From Ostrinia nubilalis (lineage: Eukaryota > Arthropoda > Insecta > Lepidoptera > Crambidae), in NCBI RefSeq assembly GCF_963855985.1, contig NC_087105.1:4094501-4158500 (forward strand): a stretch of 64,000 bases of DNA, in the 5' to 3' direction. The position numbers and the translations under genes were made by a program. Under the pieces are notes generated by a model. The model was given only the letters and a program-made list of their open reading frames with translations. It was not told where the DNA came from and did no database searches. Position 1 is the first letter of the stretch, and the number at the start of each line of letters is the position of its first letter. Below, one piece after another: positions 45,764 through 60,700 of this stretch.

Positions 45764-48700
45764 CTGGAAATGGAAGGGTAGGTTAGACTCAGATGAAGTA
45801 AGGCATATCAACTTTCAAACAAAAGGGTAGGTTAGACTCTAGATCGATAGATTCTCAAACGAAATAAGAGTACCTACCTACAAGACTAGGAAGCGACTTT
45901 TAATTACTGTAACATAGCTACCGGCAACGGCGATCGGTCGGTCGAAACCGGTCGCAGTGATATTAAGACTACACTGAAGTGGAACCAGTAGCGGCGTAAG
46001 GGGGGGGGCGGTGGGGGCGGTCCGCCCCGGGTGCCAAGCATCAGGGGGTGACACAAGTCGCGCAGATTAGTACTCACTGGCATATTATCTGCATGACAAA
46101 TCTGCGGTCTATGTCATGATACGGGGGGGTGGGGGGTGTGATTGTCTTTCAATCTTCGAATCGGTAGGTAACCCCAAAATCCTGGGGGGTACCTACCAGG
46201 GGATGCCATAGGACTTGGACTTGTGACGGGGGGGGTGATCGCCCCGGGTACCAACCCATGCTACGCCGCCACTGAGTGGAACAGTTTAACTCAAATGACT
46301 CCTTCTTTACTCCCATTGTTTCAGCCAAATGACGTCCACTGCTGGACAAAGGCTTCCCCCAAGGATTTAAGGTTCCTACGCTGTCCGCATCCAGATACTT
46401 CTCGCGACCATCACCAGTTCGTCGGTCCGCTTAGTGCATTGGTTCCCAAACTTATTTGAGACGCGCCCCCTTTCAGCCATACAAAAAATTCCGCGCCCCC
46501 CATCCTCCAGTCAAGATTATTTATTGGTCGTATCGAGCAGTCTGGAATGCATTCTCTCAGCGGTCGCAGATAGCCCGCGCCCCCCGTTTAAAGGTCTTTG
46601 CTCCTCCCCTGGGGGGCGCGCCCCCCACTTTGGGAACCAATGGCTTAGTGGGAGGGCTGAGACATCCGGCCCATGGTCGCCACTCGATTTATTATTCCCA
46701 GTAAAACGCATCAAAGCAAAGTCACCTACAGTCAACTAGTCGCCGCGTCAGCAGCTATAGGTCCTAGTGTACTGACCTGGTCGGTGGACAGCACCAGCTT
46801 GGCGTGCTTCCTATCAGCCCTGGTGACGAACAGAAGCGCGGGCGACACGGCTAGCAGCTGGTTGTGGTCTATTCTAGTGTTTTAGCGTTTTAAAGCAGTT
46901 AGTCTTCTACACGAAACTTGTCTGCATTGTCAACTAGTCTAGCACTGACCTGGTCAGTAGACAGCACCAGCTTGGCATGCTTCCTATCAGCCCTGGTGAC
47001 GAGCAGAAGCGCGGGCGACACGGCTAGCAGCTGGTTGTGGTCTATTCTAGTGTTTTAGCGTTTTAAAGCAGTTAGTCTTCTACACGAAACTTGTCTGCAT
47101 TGTCAACTAGCCTAGCACTGACCTGGTCGGTGGACAGCACCAGCTTGGCGTGCTTCCTATCAGCTCTAGTGACGAGCAGCAGCGCGGGCGACACGGCCAG
47201 CTACTGGTTATAGTCTATCCCTGTTTTAGCGCTCCAAAGCAGTCACACAGTCTTCTACCTGAAACTAGTCTGCATTGTCAACTGTCTAGCACTGACCTGG
47301 TCGGTGGACAGCACCAGCTTGGCGTGCTTCCTATCAGCCCTGGTGACGAGCAGAAGCGCGGGCGACACGGCTAGCTACTGGTTATAGTCTATCCCTGTTT
47401 TAGCGCTCCAAAGCAGTCACACAGTCTTCTGCCTGAAACTAGTCTGAATTATCAACTAGAGGTGCACTGACCTGGTCGGTGGAAAGCACCAGCTTGGCGT
47501 GCTTCCTATCAGCCCTGGTGACGAGCAGAAGCGCGGGCGACACGACCTGCAGCTGGTCGTGCTCTATTCCAGTGTTTTAGCGTTTCAAAGCAGTTAGTCT
47601 TCTACACGAAACTTGTCTGCATTGTCAACTAGCCTAGCACTGACCTGGTCGGTGGACAGCACCAGCTTGGCGTGCTTCCTATCAGCTCTGGTGACGAGCA
47701 GCAGCGCGGGCGACACGGCCAGCTACTGGTTATAGTCTATCCCTGTTTTAGCGCTCCAAAGCAGTCACACAGTCTTCTACCTGAAACTAGTCTGCATTGT
47801 CAACTGTCTAGCACTGACCTGGTCGGTGGACAGCACCAGCTTGGCGTGCTTCCTGTCAGCTCTAATAACGATCAGAAGCGCGAGCGACACGGCCAGCAAC
47901 TGGTCGTGCTCTATTCCAGTGTTTTGCGTTATAAAGCAGTCATATATTTTTCTACTACACTTGTCTGCATTGTTAATTGTCTAGCACTGACCTGGTCAGT
48001 AGACAGCACCAGCTTGGCGTGCTTCCTATCAGCTCTGGTGACGAGTAACAACGCTCGCGGCGCCGGAGACACGGCCAGTAGCTGGTCGTGGTCGTGCGAC
48101 ACCAGCGCCGCGCGGGAGCCGCGTCGGAGCAGCGTCAGCCCGCGCGCGTCTACCGCTAGCCAGAGCGCGCGAGGCCAGTTCGAGGTGAAGGATTGCTGTG
48201 AAGAAATTACGTTATGTAGTGAAACATTTTATCATAATCTTGTGAGCAAACTGCAAAAGTTTTTTGTGTAACGTTTTTTCAGTATAAAATTCTGCATAAT
48301 ATCTAGAAGGTAGTTAGTCCATAAGAGAGACCATAAAGCAGCCAGCGTCAAAGGGTCAGTGGCGGCGCATAAACATGGCCAGTAACTATACCAGTGGCAA
48401 AAGGCCAAACTCCAGAACAACAGTCTTTCCAAGTAGTTTGATCTGAAAGAGCGCAGGCAGTGGTAGCTTTGATTCTCCTTCAGCACACACCATGACGTCA
48501 AAGATAGTGGCCCTTGCAAGCGGCCACGAAGCAGCCAGCGTGAGAGCGCGCTGCATGGCAGCATGGGCGTCAGTCCCCCGCAGCACCAAATGATGCAAGC
48601 GTACGGCAGGCGCAAAGAAGGGAACAGCTGGCACTCACCATGACGTCAAAGATAGTAGCTCTCGCGAGCGGCCACGATGCGGCCAGCGTTAGAGCGCGCT

Positions 48701-51700
48701 GCATGGCAGCATGAGCATCGGTCCCCCGCAGCGCTAGATGGTGCAGTCGCACGGCAGGCACAGAGGCGAGCAGCTGGCACTCACCATGACGTCAAAGATA
48801 GTGGCTCTCGCGAGCGGCCAAGATGCGGCCAGCGTTAGAGCGCGCTGCATAGCAGCATGGGCATCTGTCCCGCGGAGCGCTAGATGGTGAAGACGCACGG
48901 CGGTTGTCGTCTATTACGTCAAAGATGGTAGCCGTTGTGAGCGGCCACGAAGCAGCCAGCGTGAGCGCTCGCTGCATGGCAGCATGAGCGTCAGTCCCCC
49001 GCAGCACTAGATGATGAAGACGCACGGCTGGCGCTGGCAGGAGGCAGCTGGCACTCACCATGACGTCAAAGAGAGTAGCCCTGGCGAGCGGCCACGAAGC
49101 GGCCAGTGTTAGAGCGCGCTGCATGGCAGCATGAGCATCAGTCCCCCGCAGCGCTGGATGGTGCAGTCGCACGGCAGGCACAGAGGCGAGCAGCTGGCAC
49201 TCACCATGACGTCAAAGATAGTGGCTCTCGCGAGCGGCCACGAAGCAGCCAGCGTGAGCGCTCGCTGCATGGCAGCATGAGCGTCAGTCCCGCGCAGCGC
49301 TAGATGGTGCAGTCGCACGGCAGGCACAGAGGCGAGCAGCTGACACTCACCATGACGTCAAAGATAGTAGCCCTGGCGAGCGGCCACGATGCGACCAGCA
49401 TTAAAGCACGCTGCATGGCAGCATGAGCGTCAGTCCCCCGCAGCACTAGATGATGAAGACGCACGGCTGGCGCTGGCAGGAGGCAGCTGGCACTTACCAT
49501 GACGTCAAAGATAGTAGCTCTCGCAAGCGGCCACGAAGCAGCCAGCATTAAAGCACGCTGCATGGCAGCATGAGCGTCAGTCCCCCGCAACGCTAGATGA
49601 TGCAGTCGCACGGCAGGCACAGAGGCGAGCAGCTGACACTCACCATGACGTCAAAGATAGTAGCCCTTGCAAGCGGCCACGAAGCAGCCAGCGTGAGAGC
49701 GCGCTGCATGGCGTCAGTCCCCAGCAGCGCTAGATGGTGCAGTCGCACGGCAGGCACAGAGGCGAGCAGCTGGCACTCACCATGACGTCAAAGATAGTGG
49801 CCCTTGCAAGCGGCCACGAAGCAGCCAGCGTGAGCGCTCGCTGCATGGCGGCATGGGCGTCAGTCCCCCGCAACGCCAGATGGTGCAGACGCACAGCGGG
49901 CGCGGGTAGGGCAGGCGCAAGACGCGGCGGCAGCACGGCACCGGCGGCTACCGAGCACTCCTCGCCGCCGCCCATGCAGTCGCCGCTTACTACTTGCGCG
50001 TGGAGCGCTGCTAGCATCACCTGGTGATATGGTTTATTTATTTAGTCATTTATTCGTGCACTGTGTGATGTAAAAAGTATGTAGCTTCAGGTAACATAGC
50101 AAGTGCGTTGTGGTGGTGAAATGGCTTATAGTTAAGAAAAGGCGCAGTGAGCCACCACACAGAATGGACGTTTGTGAAAGATTATAGCTACAATGTTACA
50201 GAATTTTTTGTGTGAACTAGATCACAAAACAGAATCTTGTAAAATTTTGAAAATGAGCCTGACAATAATGTCAAGTTTCTTGTGCTGTTTCTTTTCAACA
50301 CAGGCCATCATTACTGCACTACGGAAACAGTAGCAGGATTAACGCTAACAATGTCCTTTAAAGCCTACTTAAAGAAAATAAATATTTTTATTTTACTCAC
50401 AGCCTCGTCGGTCTCGATGGGCAGGCGGTCGTGGCGCACGGAGTGCAGCACCTGCGAGTATAGCAGCTCCATCTCGGCCGCGCTGGCCGTGTGTAGTGGT
50501 CTCTCGCCCAGGAACAGACGCTTCTTGAACACCAGCCTATGACGACATTTCAATTTGTTTGTAGTATGTCTTTGCAGGTGATACTTTGATTGATACTATA
50601 GTCTGGTCTGCGAGCACGTAGAATTTTGTCAAATGACAAGCTTATCGCTCGCGCGTAATTATGTTGCTGTCGCGATCGCACACTCACTGCGGGCGCCCGT
50701 CGCACAGTCGCGACAGCAATATAATTACGCGCGAGCGATAAGGATGGGTAGCTTGGGGTCATTGGACAAAATTCTACGTGCTCACAGACCGGGCTTTAGT
50801 TGCGATAGACGAAAAGATTAAATTGTTGTTTCCAATCCCATTGTTGGGGAAGAAAATGGTTTCCCTAAACTCTTCCAGCAATGGGTAGTCGACACCAACT
50901 TACCAATAATTCCATTCAAGACTATTTTACGTCTTGGAAAAAAATGTGGGCATCAGTCCTCCGCACCGCTAGTAAAAAAAACACCCTCACCTCGCTCTAA
51001 AAATTGAGTTGGTTTTCAATTTCCTATATTGTGTTTAGACAGCGTTACGGAATTAGACGGAACTTACCTGCAAGCAGCAGCGGTGGCACCAGCCTTCTCC
51101 CAGCGCGCCAGCACGTCGCCCACGCGCTCGCTGCCGCCCAGGGCGCGCTCGCCCGCGCATAGTTCAACTGGCTAGACAACTGCTACTAGGGACATACTGG
51201 CGTTGCCATCAAATAGCACAGAATACCTGCAGGCCGCAGCCGTAGCGCCGGCTCTCTCCCATCGCGCTAACACGTCACCCACGCGCTCGTTACCGCCCAG
51301 TGCGCGTTCACCCGCGCCCGCTGCGCCCGCGCCCGCCCCCGCGCCCGCGCTCGTGCCCGCACACACTTCATATAGCTCAACTGGTTAAACAACAGCCCTA
51401 TCAGATAGTACACTGTACCTGCAGGCTGCAGCGGTGGCGCCAGCCTTCTCCCAGCGGGCTAACACGTCGCCCACGCGCTCGTTACCGCCCAGTGCGCGTT
51501 CACCCGCGCCCGCTGCGCCCGCGCCCGCCGCCGCTCCCGCGCTCGTGCCCGCACACACTTCATATAGCTCAACTGGTTAAACAACAGCTCTAACAGATAG
51601 CACACGGTACCTGCAAGCCGCAGCGGTGGCGCCAGCCTTCTCCCATCGCGCTAGCACGTCGCCAACGCGCTCGTTTCCGCCTAGGGCACGCTCGCCTGCG

Positions 51701-54700
51701 CCCGCCGCGCCCGCGCCCGTCCCTGCGCCCGCGCTCGTGCCCGCGCATACTTCGTATAACGCGTAACCTGACACACAAAAAAGGATATTTAAGGCTTAGA
51801 ACTCATGGCGCGATTTTCACCCTCGCCCGCAGCGGTTGCGGGCCCGCAGTTTCTGTAGGCAGATACTTATGTAACTAATGCACAACTCACGACGCGGTTT
51901 TTGCCCGCAGCGGGCGCGGTTGTAATCGGGTCCCGTGAGTTTTGAAATAAAACCGCAATTCCACAACCCGCGGGCGAGGGTGAAAATCGCGCCGTGAGTT
52001 CTTAGCCTTAGACACTATGATTTTAGGAATAATGGCTAAATAATTACAACCTTTATTTCTTTGTAAATAATTTAGACCTAACAGAAAATACCTAGGAAGT
52101 ACGTCAGAACACAAAATAACATATATTCAACGTGCGTTTAGACGCGAGCGAATTATGAGATGATTGGTTACTAATTAATATGCGAGTAGGCTCTTTAAAG
52201 TGTACCTGTGTAGTTCTTTAAAGGCATATTCACATTTACAATAACACCAAGAGAAGTCAAACTGTAAAACACAAATATATTTAGAACAAGTAAGACATTT
52301 AATCTAAGCAGCGTAAGACATTTGAATCCTCACTCATCATCATCAAAACTCACCAGTGGCGGCTTCATTCAAGCCAATCTTCTCTCTCAGCATAGTGACC
52401 AGGTGGTCAGCAGTAGCAGCTGGTCCGAACACCAGACCGTGTTGTTTTCCATCCAGAAGTAGTACCCTGACGTGCATAGGCCTCCTCGCGGCCGCGCATA
52501 GTAGTTCCTCTTTGGAGGGCGCGGCGAGACGGCGGGGCACTTGCGCTATGCTTAGGGCCACCTGCGAAGACGATATTAATTTATTTCGGGACTGGATGTG
52601 GGTAAGAGTTCTGATAGGGTTAAGTAACACCCATAGACACAGATATTACAGTGGTATTACACTGCAGCACTGGTGTTACAAGACTACTTTCATATTATGG
52701 CGGGGCGTGCGACGTTTATATGAGATCGCGGAAAGGAAGGGCCTAATGATTCTACCATTAAACCCCTTTTTCTACCATAATATTAAATATCCAGACTGAT
52801 AGATAAACGGTTTGTAATTAGAAATCTAGCTTTGTGTAGAGGTTGCGTCTTTTTCCTTATGCTTTGTATTTCGCCCAATATAGATGCCCCCTCAGTTGAG
52901 GGGGGGCCTCGTATTTGTGATGTGACCACAAACTTTTTTAAGACTGGATTCGCGGCCTTGGCAGTAACAGCCATTGGCTTCTCGATGCACGAGATGACGC
53001 TTCTGGGTGGTACTTAGTCTGTTGGGACTTGAGAACCTGTTTATTAGTATCAACATACCTGTTCTGCACGCCTAGCAAACTTGCCGTCTTCGCCCGTATG
53101 CAGCGCCGCGCCCCGGTACCGTAGATGAGCTAACAGCAGCCATCGCAGCGGCTTGGCAGTAACAGCCATTGGCTTCTCGACGCGCGAGATGACGCTTCTG
53201 GGTGGTACTTAGTCTGTTGGGACTTGAGAACCTGTTTATTAGTATCAACATACCTGTTCTGCACGCCTAGCAAACTTGCCGTCTTCGCCCGTATGCAGCG
53301 CCGCGCCCCGGTACCGTAGATGAGCTAACAGCAGCCATCGCAGCGGCTTGGCAGTAACAGCCATTGGCTTCTCGACGCGCGAGATGACGCTTCTGGGTGG
53401 TACTTAGTTTGTTAGGACTTGAGAACCTGTCTATTGGTATCTACATACCTGTTCTGCACGCCGTGCGAACTTGCCGTCTTCGCCAGTATGCAGTGCCGCG
53501 CCCCGGTACCGTAGATGAGCTAGTAGCAGCCGGCGCAACGGCTTGGCAGGCGGTAACGCGGCGCCGATGGCCGCGCACAGTAATGCCCAGTGACGGGAAG
53601 ATACGCGCGATGACGGCTCTGGGTGGTCTGTCGTCTGTTGGCAACATACAAATATGTTATCATTTATGTTAGCAGCGTCAGTCACTTTCGAATCTTTCGC
53701 GATAAATCTTCATTCAACACTTGAGCTAGTACTATTCTCAGATCTGAAACATAACACTGTCGAGCCTGTCTCTCGACTTATTTGATAGCAGCACGTGAAA
53801 GGTTGCACGCACAACATTATCTTTCTGAAGGCAGCACAGGTCTTACATAACTCTATTGACAACGCTCACTGGTCACTGACAAGTATATCCTACTGTAGCG
53901 TACGTCAGGAATGAAACAAAACACTATCGCGCACATCCATAGGACACTGACTGCAGATAGCCCACCCAAACAAAACAATATCGCGTGACGTCATCCTGTC
54001 GCTCTCCTGGCTGCTGCTGCTGTCGCTGGCCAGGTCGCTGGTGCTGGTGACGTCACCACTGACCTGCTTGATCAGCTGCACGTACAGCTCGCACAGCAGC
54101 GTGTCCTTCTGCAGGCAGCGCTGCAGCAGCGCCTGCGCCAGCGCCACGCGGTCGTCGCTGTCGCTCTCCTGGCTGCTGCTGCTGTCGCTGGCCAGGTCGC
54201 TGGTGCTGGTGACGTCACCACTGACCTGCTTGATCAGCTGCACGTACAGCTCGCACAGCAGCGTGTCCTTCTGCAGGCAGCGCTGCAGCAGCGCCTGCGC
54301 CAGCGCCACGCGGTCGTCGCTGTCGCTCTCCTGGCTGCTGCTGCTGTCGCTGGCCAGGTCGCTGGTGCTGGTGACGTCACCACTGACCTGCTTGATCAGC
54401 TGCACGTACAGCTCGCACAGCAGCGTGTCCTTCTGCAGGCAGCGCTGCAGCAGCGCCTGCGCCAGCGCCACGCGGTCGTCGCTGTCGCTCTCCTGGCTGC
54501 TGCTGCTGTCGCTGGCCAGGTCGCTGGTGCTGGTGACGTCACCACTGACCTGCTTGATCAGCTGCACGTACAGCTCGCACAGCAGCGTGTCCTTCTGCAG
54601 GCAGCGCTGCAGCAGCGCCTGCGCCAGCGCCACGCGGTCGTCGCTGTCGCTCTCCTGGCTGCTGCTGCTGTCGCTGGCCAGGTCGCTGGTGCTGGTGACG

Positions 54701-57700
54701 TCACCACTGACCTGCTTGATCAGCTGCACGTACAGCTCGCACAGCAGCGTGTCCTTCTGCAGGCAGCGCTGCAGCAGCGCCTGCGCCAGCGCCACGCGGT
54801 CGTCGCTGTCGCTCTCCTGGCTGCTGATGCTGTTGTTGTTGGCCAGGTTGCTGGTGCTGCCCTCTTGCGTGCTGAGACCGGCGTGGCTCATGATGTCCTG
54901 GAAGGATTTTACAGGATTAATAATTCAATTTTTTTATGCATAACAAGTTATTTGACCGCAATCGAACCTGGTGTTAAGTGAGATGCAATCTAGGATGGAA
55001 AATCCTTTGTTACTACAATGTTATTACCTTTTTTGGAGCACTTACACACGTCTCATGTACCTTAGTCCTATCACCACTTCAGGAATATCCTAGCTCTCCT
55101 CAACCATGTCTATTAGCACCTTCTCTAACCGGCGCTTGTTAGACTGGAGACAGGACATAGTGAGATCCACCTTGAATATCTGCATCGCGGTCACCTTTTT
55201 TCCCACGTTGAGCTTAGTGACTCCTGGCTCCCCGCCGCCAAGTCTATCCAGCGCTCGTTAGACTGGAGACAGGATATAGCGAGCCCCACCTTGAATATCT
55301 GGAAAGGATACAGTAATAAGGCCCACCTTGAATATCTGCATGGCGGCCACCTCCTCGGCCTCGTTCAGCTTGGTGAGGCTGTGCGGCAGCGAGCGCGACC
55401 AGCGCCAGTAGCCGGCCGGGAGCTCTAGTAGCACTCCTGGCTCCCGGCGCCATGTCTAGGCGCTAGTTACACTGGAGGAGGCTGTAGCTGTAGCCGTGGC
55501 CCTTTGGCAGGAGCGGTGGGATGCCAGCAGCGACGGACGTGAGCTGTACCAGTTCTTTCCCATCGTGGCGGTGAGGCTCTCACTCGGCTGGGTTGAACCT
55601 GATTACGTGGTTTCCCAACTGTTAACTGGGCACGGGTGCTTCAGGCAGCGCCTACACAGGATGACGCTGTGCGAGTCTGCACTGCACATGCGGCGAGGAA
55701 GTCGAAGAGAGCCGTGATCACGCACTTTGGGAATGTAACCTATATGACGAACCAAGACAGAAGATGCTGGATGCGATACGGAGGAGCAAGGACCTGTTTA
55801 TCACCAGGACCTCACGAGTAGTCGCAGTAACTGGATCGCGCTGCGCGAGTTCGCGCACTCCTGGCACACAATCAGGCGAAGTTATGAGAAGAAGTGATGA
55901 CATTTATCAACGATAGCAGCCCGACGCGAAGTACCGTATTTGTGGTGTCAAGCCCCAGAAGGGGGAGAATTGACTATGAGAAGGGACATGGATCAGAGAA
56001 ATTTGTAGGGAGTCAAGCAAAGCGCCCGGGGAAAAGAGCCCAGAGCAAGTACCCGCGCGCTCTCCCGAGATTCGGTTCGTACGCCGTGAGGCAGGAAGAA
56101 CCATGGGTGGTGGTGAGTACTGAAGGAGGCTGTAGCGAGGCCCACCTTGAATATCTGCATGGCGGCCACCTCCTCGGCCTCGTTCAGCTTGGTGAGGCTG
56201 TGCGGCAGCGAGCGCGACCAGCGCCAGTAGCCGGCCGGGAAGCTCTTGTAACACTCCTCCTGGCTTTCAGCCGCCATGTCTAGACGGACCTTCTCTAGAC
56301 GGTGCTTGCTTAGTCTGGAAAGGAAAATAATATGTGGAGTCACTGAAATATTAAAAGCCTTAAATCGTTTGTAAACATCCGTTTTATCACCGGACGACGG
56401 ACCGTCAAAAAACGGATATCCTTTGTTTGCTGTCAATTTTCTCGCCGGACACAAGTCTGATGCATGTGCACACGTTCATTATAAACCATACACCACCGCT
56501 TAATCCGGTGAAAAAATCGGGCCGTAGTCCAGTAAAAAAAAGAGGATTTATTTACTGATGAGATATTTACAAGCGGCCTTACTTCTCTCCCAAAAAAATC
56601 TTATTAGATATTCTAATACTGATTCTTCACCCCAAAGTTGTTACAAAACCTACTACATATACGCTCTTCCTTACTCTTCGTTTATCTCGTCTTACACATT
56701 GAGAAGTCCAAAAAATCTTTTCAGTTAAGAAGATAAAGCGTCACAGCGTCGGGCTAGTTAAAATTTAGTGTAAAACCATCACTGACCTCCTCAAAGTATT
56801 CCTCAAGAAGTTCCCAGCGGACAGTTCGGTAGGTCTTCTCAGCATGCCCGAGTCCACCAGCGCTCGGCGGGCGCTCTTTAGGGCTCCAGCGAGTCGTGAG
56901 CGTTCCGATGCCGGTGCGGCGCGGCGCGGCGGCTCGTCGGCTAAACCGTTGGCTAGCACTGGGCTGTAGGCCGCCATTAACCAAGCCGCCTCGTGCTTTT
57001 GAGGAGACTCGAGGACTATACATCTGGAAGAAAAATTATTATAGATTACCAGCTTATCTATCCATCCTCGCAAACTTTCACTTTAAACACCAGTGAAGTG
57101 GCAATTTCTGTCTAAAACACAGCCTTTAGTACCGTTAAAAGAATATTCTCGGCAAGGAATACATTATTTAGGATGCTATGTTGATTAGGATAAGGACCTC
57201 CGTTAAAACTTGTCTATCGAGAATAGTATGAGCAGCGCATGTATGTTTAATAGGGGCGGCGGGAGACGGTAGTGCATCATCCACTCCGTGCACCCACAAG
57301 TTTTCGAGTAAGTCCTAAATTAGAACAAGTGTAACTAACTAAAAACTAAAGCCCGGTCTGTGAGCACGTAGAATTTGCGAATTTAGAGCGCTTGCACACT
57401 CACTACGGGCGCTCGTCGCACAGTCGTGACAGCAATATAATTACGCGCGAGCGATAAGGATGGGTAGCTTGGGGTCATTGGACAAAATTCTACGTGCTCA
57501 TAGACCAGACTATAGCACGTAATCTTACCTATGCCCGTCATGTTGTCCATGGTGCGTGAGGCTGATGGTGAGCCCATTATCCACGGGATCCATGAGCAGT
57601 GCAGCAATGTTGCTGTAAGGGTACTCCGCTAGCACCACCTTGTCTGCCGGCCTGACCAGGACCACGCCTTCTGAACCTACTCCTAGGAGTACATTTGGAC

Positions 57701-60700
57701 CTAGAAGAAAAAGAGGCGTTTCATATTTATTTATTAGGTATATTCACAGGTATATTTAACAATGTTGACAAAATAAATACTTTATGGTATTATACAAGAT
57801 TGACTCAGTACACACTATACATAGCAATGATTATAAGAGACACATAGGGCAACAATACAATGTAAATAGGTGGAGACGATTTCATGTAGAAATGAGCCGT
57901 TTTAGAAAATACTACTTCAACAATATATTATTCAATAGATGGTGTTAAGGAATAAACCTACAGCGCAAATACAATATACACGGTTTTGCTTGTGTTAGTT
58001 GATTTTCCAGCTTTGCGTTGTGAAGTAAATTTCGTATTACCGAAGTTAATTTAAACTAATATGGCGTCATAATAAGGTCGACAATATAATACAAGATGAC
58101 TCACCATGTGCCCAATATCCCTTGTAAGTGACGGGGAACAGCGTGACGCCATACAGCGGGTACTGCATGACGCACGACAGGTATAAAGCCTTGGCCGTCA
58201 GCTCCGCGCGCCCGGCGCCGTACTGCCGGTGCGCTTGTGCGAGGATTGTAGCCTACGGGAGAAGTAATAGAAAGTAACAATATGTAGTACGTTTTTCCTA
58301 CCTTACGTCCCTTCCCCATGACAGAATGACCCCCCTCCCTCCCCCAAGATAGAATGACCTTTTCCTTCCCCTGTGCCAGAAATACCTCTTCCCTCCCCCA
58401 GGTCAAAATGAGCCCTTCCCTAGCTAGAATAACCGTCTTCTACCCACGGGTCAAAATGACCTCTTCTCTCCCCGGCCAGAATGAACCCCTTCTAAGCCAA
58501 AATGACGCCGCTGCCTGCCAGAATGACCCCTTCCTTCCCCAGCCTGAACAAATCCCTCTATCCTCCGGCACTGAATGACTCCTCCCTTCTTCAAGACAAA
58601 ATGAGTACCTTCATCCTCTGGGCCAGAATGACCAGCTCCTTCTTCGAGTCAAAATGGCCAGATTGACCATCTGTCACAATGACCTCCCACGCGACAAAAC
58701 TTACCCACTGGTGCGCCGGGCGCGCCCTAGCGATGCGTTGAGGTAAGAACTGGTCGGGATGCGAGTAGTAGGCGCGCGTGTGCGGCGACGGCTCTCCTAG
58801 CGACACCTGCGCTTGCAGCCCTGCTAGTTGCAGCGCCACCTTCTCGGATACTGGGAACTTGTTCAGCTGTAGAGAGACACCCCTCCCGGCCAGAATAACC
58901 CCCTTTCCTAGACGTCAAAACTCACCCATTGATGTGCGGGCCGGGCCCTAGCGATGCGCTGAGGTAAGAACTGGTCGGGATGCGAGTAGTAGGCGCGCGT
59001 GTGCGGCGTCGGCGGGCTCGGTGGAGGTTCTCCAAGAGACACCTGTGCCTGCAGCCCTGCCAGTTGTAATGCCACCTTCTTGGATACTAGGAACTCATCC
59101 AGCTGTAGAGAGACACCCGTCCCGGTCAGAATGACCACTCTTCCCAGCCAGAATGTCTCCTCTCCCTCCTCCCGGCCAGAATAACTCCGTTCCTCCCCCA
59201 GGTTAATATGAACCCCTCCCCCTCGTATCAAAACTCACCCACTGGTGCGCCGGGCGCGCCCTAGCGATGCGTTGAGGTAAGAACTGGTCGGGATGCGAGT
59301 AGTAGGCGCGCGTGTGCGAGACACCTGCGCTTGCAGCCCTGCTAGTTGTAGCGCCACTTTTTCTGATACTGGAAACTCGTCTAGCTGGAGAGAGACACCC
59401 CTTTCGGCCTAAATGTCCCCTCTCCTTCCTCCGGGCCAGTATAAACCTCTCCCTTCTCCGGGCCAGGATAATTCTCTCTCTTCTCCTAACCCCCTCTCTC
59501 CTAGACGTCAAAACTCACCCATTGATGTGCGGGCCGGGCCCTAGCGATGCGTTGAGGTAAGAACTGGTCGGGATGCGAGTAGTAGGCGCGCGTGTGCGGC
59601 GGCGGCGGGCTCGGTGGAGGTTCTCCAAGAGACACCTGTGCCTGCAGCCCTGCTAGTTGTAATACCACCTTCTCTGATAATGGGAGCTCGTCTAGTTGCA
59701 GAAAGACACCCCTTCCGGCCAGAATGATTCCTCTCCCCGGCCAGAATAACCCCTATGCCGGCCAGAATGTCCCCTCTCCCTCCTCCCGGCCAGAATAACT
59801 CCGTCCCTCCCCCAGGCTAAAATGAATCCTTTTCCCTCGCAACAACACTCACCCACTGGTGCGCCGGGCGCGCCCTAGCGATGCGTTGAGGTAAGAACTG
59901 GTCGGGATGCGAGTAGTAGGCGCGCGTGTGCGGCGGCGGCGGGCTCGGTGGAGGTTCTCCAAGAGACACCTGCGCTTGCAGCCCTGCTAGTTGCAGCGCC
60001 ACTTTTTCTGATACTGGAAACTCGTCTAGCTGGAGAGAGACACCCCTTCCATCCACAATGACCCCTCACCCCGGCCAAAATGTCCCGTTTCTCTCCTTCG
60101 GGCCAGAATGAACCTCTCCCTTCTCCGCGCCAGAATGTACCCACTCCCTACCCCGGACTAGAATAACCCCCTCTCCCTTTTAATAATACCATTCACACTC
60201 AGCGTGGGACATCCACCCACAAGGTGGACCGACGACCTGATAAAGGTAGCAGGAAGGCGCTGGATGCAGGCCGCTACCAACCGTGCGATGTGGAAGCCAT
60301 TAGGGGAGGCCTATGTTCAGCAGTGGACGTCCTGTAGCTGAAATGATGATGATGATGATGATTCACACTCACCCACTGGTGTGCCGGGCGCGCCCTTGCA
60401 ATGCGTTGAGGTAAGAACTGGTCGGGATGCGAGTAGTAGGCGCGCGTGTGCGGCGACGGCGGGCTCGGTGGAGGTTCTCCAAGAGACACCTGCGCCTGCA
60501 GCCCTGCTAGTTGCAGCGCCACTTTTTCTGATACTGGGAACTTGTCCAGCTGTAGAGAGACACCCCTCCCGGCCAGAATAACCCCCTTTCCTAGACGTCA
60601 AAACTCACCCATTGATGTGCGGGCCGGGCCCTAGCGATGGGTTGAGGTAAGAACTGGTCGGGATGCGAGTAGTAGGCGGCGGCGGGCTCGGTGGAGGTTC

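Noticed and set aside
53905..54943. Whole array as one coding exon of the myosin (328 aa)
   Set aside because: The first copy has the only proper acceptor, and its donor joins in phase to 53634-53449 with a continuous MyTH4 match; repeated helix pairs would break the domain. Kept as a hypothesis in findings.
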